Positions 59,901 to 64,000 of a DNA stretch of 64,000 nucleotides are shown here, piece after piece. Under the pieces are notes generated by a model, which was given only the letters and a program-made list of their open reading frames with translations, did not search any database and was not told where the DNA came from. Origin of the DNA: Ilex aquifolium. Taxonomy: Eukaryota > Streptophyta > Magnoliopsida > Aquifoliales > Aquifoliaceae. The translations under genes were made by a program, and so were the position numbers. Position 1 is the first letter of the stretch. Each line of letters opens with the position of its first letter. The stretch spans positions 18,759,089 to 18,823,088 of the forward strand of contig OX637405.1 of the NCBI GenBank assembly GCA_951799425.1, read 5' to 3'.

Positions 59901-61130
59901 GTCCGGAAAAATGTCCTCATACTCACATACTACCCGAGGCAGACCCAATTCTTGTCTCGCCTCGTCCTCCAGGGTAAGGCTCGCAAGCCACCCCATCAAC
60001 TGCCCATGCCATCGAGAGTCATACACGGCTTGGGGCAAAACGTCATGCTTTTCCCCCTGAAACTTGAAACAAACACCATCCGGTGTATAGGCAGTGACCC
60101 TCTTCCTATCACAATCAATGACGACCCGAAACGCCGTCAACCAGTCCATCCCAAGGATGACATCGAACTCCGACATGTCCATAACCCTAAGGTCCACGGT
60201 GAGTAGAATCCACGAGATCTCTAACTCACAACCCCGACATATCTGATTCACACATACCCTAGCTCTTAGGGGTGAATTCACATACAACGACTCTTCCGAG
60301 GTATCAACCTCTAAGCCCAAATCCCTCACACATGATGCAGAAATGAATGAATGCGATACACTAGAGTCAAATAACACTCTAGCCCATAAGCAAGAGAGTA
60401 TAAATGTACCCTGAATGACTGACTGGTCCACTGGCTCAGCCTAAGGTGTAATGGCGTAGACACGCCCTTGGGTCCTCGAAGTCCCGACCTGCATGCCCTG
60501 TCCCCGGCCTCGACCCATGCCCTGGCCCATCTGGCCTGACTGCGGAGTCCCCGCTTGGAAAGTGGTAGGGGCCTGAGTAGCACCCTGGAACTGATATTGG
60601 TTTCCCTGGCCCATGGTGGGGTAGGGAGGAACAAAATGTGTCTGTGGCTGTCCCACTGATGACTGGGACTGAGATGTCCCATAGCTCTGGGATCCCTGCC
60701 TCTGAGGACAATTCCGCCTCATATGCCCCGGTTGGTGGCAATGGAAACATGTCTTCTGGCCTACCTGGTAGGTAGTCCTGAAGTTTTTCCCGCCTTCGGA
60801 AAGTTGCCCTTGACCTTGGCCTTGATAGCCGCGGCCCTATCCTGGTTGTCCTTGTGGAGCAGAAGTCCTCTGCTTCTTCCCCGAACTAGAAGAATAGGAT
60901 TGGCCCTCCTTCTTCTTATCCTTAGCACCCGCCTCACGGATGCTTCGTGCATCGTCAACCTCTCTCTCAATGGCCATAGTTGTCTCGACCATAGAGTCCA
61001 AGTCTTGCAGGCGGAGGCCCACAATCTTTCCCCGGATGGATAGTTTCAACCCATCCTCAAACCTTCTTACCTTGGCCATATCCGTGGCCACGTAATCATC
61101 AGCAAATCGGGCTAATTCGGTGAACTTAGC
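56940..61130 (-). pseudogene. gag-pol: Tekay Gag-Pol, 5'-truncated (element F)
   Basis: The start lies beyond element G; the visible part opens in the Gag core at AKFTELARFADDYVATDMAK. Zinc knuckle CFHCHQPGHMRRNC (near 60725-60765), protease with D-S-S-V in place of D-S-G-A (about 60368), RT with [12 protein letters not shown] intact (59367-59372), RNase H, integrase and chromodomain follow, to the last codons TFL near 57024. The polypurine tract is 56940-56956. Breaks include a Gag frameshift near 60840, TAG near 59308, a stop near 58566 and TAG 57675-57677. The last is in the same codon as in E. Confidence 0.9.
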
Positions 61131-63027
61131 TGATGAGAGCAAAATATTGCATATTTGATGGCCTCATTATATGCATTTTAACTCAACTTTTGCATTTAAG
61201 TACTTAGTGTTAGCCAAAGTTGTGAATAATGTTGATATTTTGATGTTGCATGTTTTGATAGCTTAAATGATGGATTTTAGGACTTTGCAACTATGTTGGA
61301 TGTGAGGTGAAGTGGTGGACTCATGAAATGAGGATTGAGAGGCTTGGAAGGTAAAGAAATCAAGAAAAATGCATTTTGGATGAAGACCTTCCGGAAGGTT
61401 TATGAAGACCTTCCGGAAGGTTTAGCCCACTGGAATTTCGTAATTTTGACACTGTACCACTGTTTTTCTAAATTTTGACCATGATCTACTTCGAATTTGA
61501 AAAAGTGCAAAACATGAAAGTTGTAGATATGGATGTCCTTTTTATTGTGTCAAAATTTCAGCTCAATCCAACGGTTGGATCAAAATTTATTATTTTTCTA
61601 CCAAAACTGGTCCAGAGCTGTCACCAGATTCCAGTAGGTTAAACCTTCCGGAAGGTTGTCATCGTTCTTCCGGAAGGTCTTGCCCAGAATGCGAAAAACA
61701 GCCTGCAACTCAACTTTGTGGCTTGGGGGTCCCACCTAATCTTCTCCCACTTGCTCCCCAACATTATCTTACACAAGCACATGCTTCCCTTACACATTTG
61801 GAGGACTTTGGAGGCTTTGCATTGAAGAAGGCATGGGAGGGAAGTGGGCTACCATGGGGGGTGTTGTCCTAGCTTGTCCAAGGCAATCAACTCAGCCCCT
61901 CTTTGGTGTAAGACCTGCACACACCTAGGGGGACCCTCCATGGACGAAATTCAAGGCTCTCACTCTCCATTATACATTCAACATTCAACACACAAGGAAA
62001 GGGGGTTGGCTACCTAAGCTTAGGAGTAGATGTAGAAAGCTCCAAGGTTGAAGATGATGAATAGTAATTTCGTTTTTGCATTTTCTTCATCCATGTCATT
62101 GTTGTAAGCTACATTCCTCTTGTAATCTTCATTTCTTACATTGTAATCTCCTTTATTTCAAGTATATTGCAAGTTAGTTACATGTTCTTCATTTCACCAT
62201 TTATGCTTTCAAGTTCTTCATTTTCATGTTTTAAATTGGGTATTGTATTTCTTTCTTCTTAGTTTAAGATTTCTTGCATTTAGTTAAGTTCCATGCTTCA
62301 TTTCTTCTACATGTCTTCCATTTACATTAATGTCTTTCCTTTCAAGCATGAGTAGCTAGATTTAAGTTGTTTAATCCAAGGGAAAATTCCTCTTGGGAAT
62401 ACCATGTTCAAATCTTCTTCATTCCTCCCTTTAGAGTCAAATGGTTCGGTTTGACGGGGTTGAGAGTGGATGAGTTGGTGAGCCTTTGATATTCCGTAAG
62501 CCTAGTCACGGTTTATGCTTAGATACTCACCAATCTCGTCCCTAGCTTCCCCCGAATCAATCGTTCATTCATGCTCAATCGGAGGAAGGCTTTGAGTTGA
62601 TTTGGTATTCCCATTGGAATGAACCCTTTGGATTAGCCAACACTTGCTTTCTTGCATTTTCATTTTGAACAAAACTCACCAAAACACAAATACAAGATTT
62701 TACACTTTCTTTTCACTTTTGCAAAATCACTTTCACAAAACTCCCTTTCCTTCCCTGAGGAGACGACCTTGGAATATTTTCCAAGTAAAACACACGACCA
62801 CAAAAGACTCCTTTCGATTGGGGAGCATTTTTGTGCACACCGCATCTCATTCCATCTATTTTGTTCATCACATTTCCATTCACATTCACATTTGTTGTTG
62901 CTCCTATATCTCTTGCATTATCCGGAGGGAGAGTGACACTCCCCCATCACTATAAGCCACATACACACATTGAGGGTGAGGGTGATGTTTAGGGGTTAGG
63001 GAATACAACACGGTTTTCATTCAATCA
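61131..63027 (+). repeat. 5' LTR of element G (1897 bp)
   Basis: Same family as the solo LTR at 5389-7287. It has a cluster of ccttccggaagg sites (61387-61682) and the conserved end block ttccctgaggagacgacctt with hairpin cttggaatattttccaag (62768-62785). It ends TCAATCA. Confidence 0.9.
61387..61682 (+). repeat. CCGG-palindrome cluster in LTR G
   Basis: Perfect ccttccggaagg at 61387-61398 and 61409-61420, then agcccactgg, and a second pair (aaccttccggaaggtt and cttccggaaggtc) at about 61645-61680, preceded by ccagtagg. The related solo LTR has ctaccggtag at the matching sites, so the outer bases changed together while the palindrome stayed. Confidence 0.88.
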
Positions 63028-63031
63028 ATTT

Positions 63032-63049
63032 TGGCGCCGTTGCCGGGGA
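63032..63049 (+). other. Primer-binding site of G (tRNA-Asp)
   Basis: The sequence tggcgccgttgccgggga is a full match, 4 nt after the LTR. The leader block ggtaagtcttgtgattttca (63092-63111), ending in catcac, follows. Confidence 0.92.
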
Positions 63050-63160
63050 AGGTTAAGCGTCGAGTTCGAGGGTGATTTTGAGACGGCATAAGGTAAGTCT
63101 TGTGATTTTCATCACGGGCCAAGGTATGTCATCTAGCTTGTAAATATTTTTTTTTATATA

Positions 63161-63952
63161 ATGTCTTATAATTATTATGAAAATGTATCAAATGCCCCTT
63201 ATTATGAAAATGTGTGTGAGATTTGTGATAACCTTGGGCTCATCTCTTGTATGTGCCAAATAAATTATCCGGTTCAAGACTTTGCATGCGAAAACTTTTA
63301 CCCCAACCATTATGTTTCACCGAGTTATCCGAGTTATGGTTGGGAGAATGAACCATATAATTTTCCATCCAATCTCACACCACCAAATGAATTTTGCCAT
63401 TATCCAACGTATGAGGACTTAACCGAACAAGCATTGGAAAATACTTTTTGCGAGTTTATGCAATGCCAAATGGAATTCAATGCCCAAATAACTCAACAAC
63501 TTGATACATTGACTAATGCTATAATTGTTATGCATGAAGAACAACACCTTGAGCATAGTCAATGTATTGAGAATGATCCCCCCATTGAAATGCATATTGA
63601 TGTTGAATCTCCCACCACTCTAGATTGTGAAACATTTAATGAAGTTATTATCTCACCTGAGGCTAATGAGCCCAAGGTCATTTTGCCATCTTTGAGTGGT
63701 GTTGAGATTCACATTTCTCAACTTGGGGAGGGCATTGAAATGGAGTCAAGTGTTCTTAATGAGAAATTGCATATTCCATTTGTTGCATTGCATAAACTCG
63801 CATACATCTTGGTTCGGTTGAGATTTTTGAATTATTATCCCTTGTATTGTTGGATAGATTGGATAGAAAGGGCATTGATGCAACAAAAAAAAAAATTTAA
63901 AATCAAGAAAATCCATGGGCGCAAGGTCATATCCGAATTGAAGCCGGATTGA
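63161..63952 (+). CDS. Reduced Gag-like protein of element G (263 aa)
   Basis: This intact ORF sits where gag starts in D and H (112 nt after the primer site). It lacks the capsid core. Residues 19-32, CEICDNLGLISCMC, keep the spacing of the Athila knuckle CSICESVEHSISEC, with His replaced by Leu. Then come a Tyr/Pro/Asn-rich stretch and a segment (about 92-123, ENTFCEFMQCQMEFNAQITQ) similar to the D linker NFIQSQTTFNKNISAQLTK. An acidic middle, a hydrophobic LAYILVRLRFLNYYPLYCW stretch and a basic end (QQKKKFKIKKIHGRK) follow. I infer a Gag shortened to its nucleocapsid-like and linker part, in an element that would need other Athila proteins. A cellular or unrelated ORF is the alternative. 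Confidence 0.6.
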   Translation: MSYNYYENVSNAPYYENVCEICDNLGLISCMCQINYPVQDFACENFYPNHYVSPSYPSYGWENEPYNFPSNLTPPNEFCHYPTYEDLTEQALENTFCEFMQCQMEFNAQITQQLDTLTNAIIVMHEEQHLEHSQCIENDPPIEMHIDVESPTTLDCETFNEVIISPEANEPKVILPSLSGVEIHISQLGEGIEMESSVLNEKLHIPFVALHKLAYILVRLRFLNYYPLYCWIDWIERALMQQKKKFKIKKIHGRKVISELKPD

Positions 63953-64000
63953 CAAGAGCCCTCTTTGTTTGTTTTAATGTACATAGTAGTTAGCCCTCTT

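Larger units (their letters stand above)
48743..61130 (-). mobile_element. Elements E and F: minus-strand Tekay tandem inside H
   Basis: Read on the minus strand: F internal (61130 to 56940), one shared, shortened LTR (56939-56109), E internal (56108 to 51061), then a full LTR (51060-48743). This is a tandem form with one LTR between two internal regions, as in element C. It belongs to the family of element B. The right side of F is cut by element G, so the outer 5' LTR, if present, lies beyond the window. A target duplication cannot be checked; the left candidate is ATGCC (48738-48742). Confidence 0.9.
61131..64000 (+). mobile_element. Element G: Athila-type element, possibly non-autonomous (continues past the window)
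   Basis: It begins with TGATGAGAGC directly after ttagc of F gag (61126-61130, presumed target duplication). It has a 5' LTR, an intact tRNA-Asp primer site, the leader block and one ORF where gag should be. The remaining element is outside the window. Confidence 0.88.

Overview
The window looks like intergenic, probably pericentromeric, heterochromatin of a flowering plant. I see no host gene, rRNA or tRNA. Almost every base can be assigned to nested LTR retrotransposons of two Ty3/gypsy lineages, plus one decayed Ty1/copia remnant. The Athila-type elements have a primer-binding site for tRNA-Asp, an FMDD-type reverse transcriptase and a third ORF after pol. The Tekay/Del-type chromoviruses have the TGGTATCAGAGC primer-binding site, a CCHC Gag and a C-terminal chromodomain. 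Species cannot be named from this sequence alone.

Layout, left nest. Athila element A spans 45-27265 (TSD AGTCA). It is broken by a solo Athila LTR (5389-7287, TSD GTCAT). Its 3' LTR is split by Tekay element B (13404-27208, TSD ATACT). B is itself split by Tekay element C (16706-25398), which has one full copy plus the start of a second internal region behind a shared LTR. C carries the only near-complete gag-pol in the window (18600-23105, two nonsense codons).

Middle. 27271-29207 is a decayed copia element (LTR, primer-binding site, Gag fragment).

Right nest. Athila element H starts near 29208. It is interrupted by Athila element D (33224-46597, TSD ATACT; gag, pol and a PF20167-like ORF3) and again inside its integrase by a minus-strand Tekay tandem, E and F (48743-61130). 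F is cut by Athila-type element G (61131 to beyond the window). The first ORF of G is a Gag reduced to its nucleocapsid-like part.

All long coding regions carry stops or frameshifts, many explainable as C-to-T changes, so the locus reads as silenced and decaying. C is the youngest-looking insertion. The most interesting signal is non-coding: every gypsy LTR here, of either lineage, carries a cluster of CCGG-centred palindromes (ctaccggtag, gtaccggtac, cttccggaag or gaaccggttc) with nearby ccagt/actgg half-motifs. A second signal is a hairpin near the 3' end of all Athila LTRs whose stem is conserved while its loop changes. A third is a conserved ggtaag plus gtgattttcatcac block in Athila leaders.
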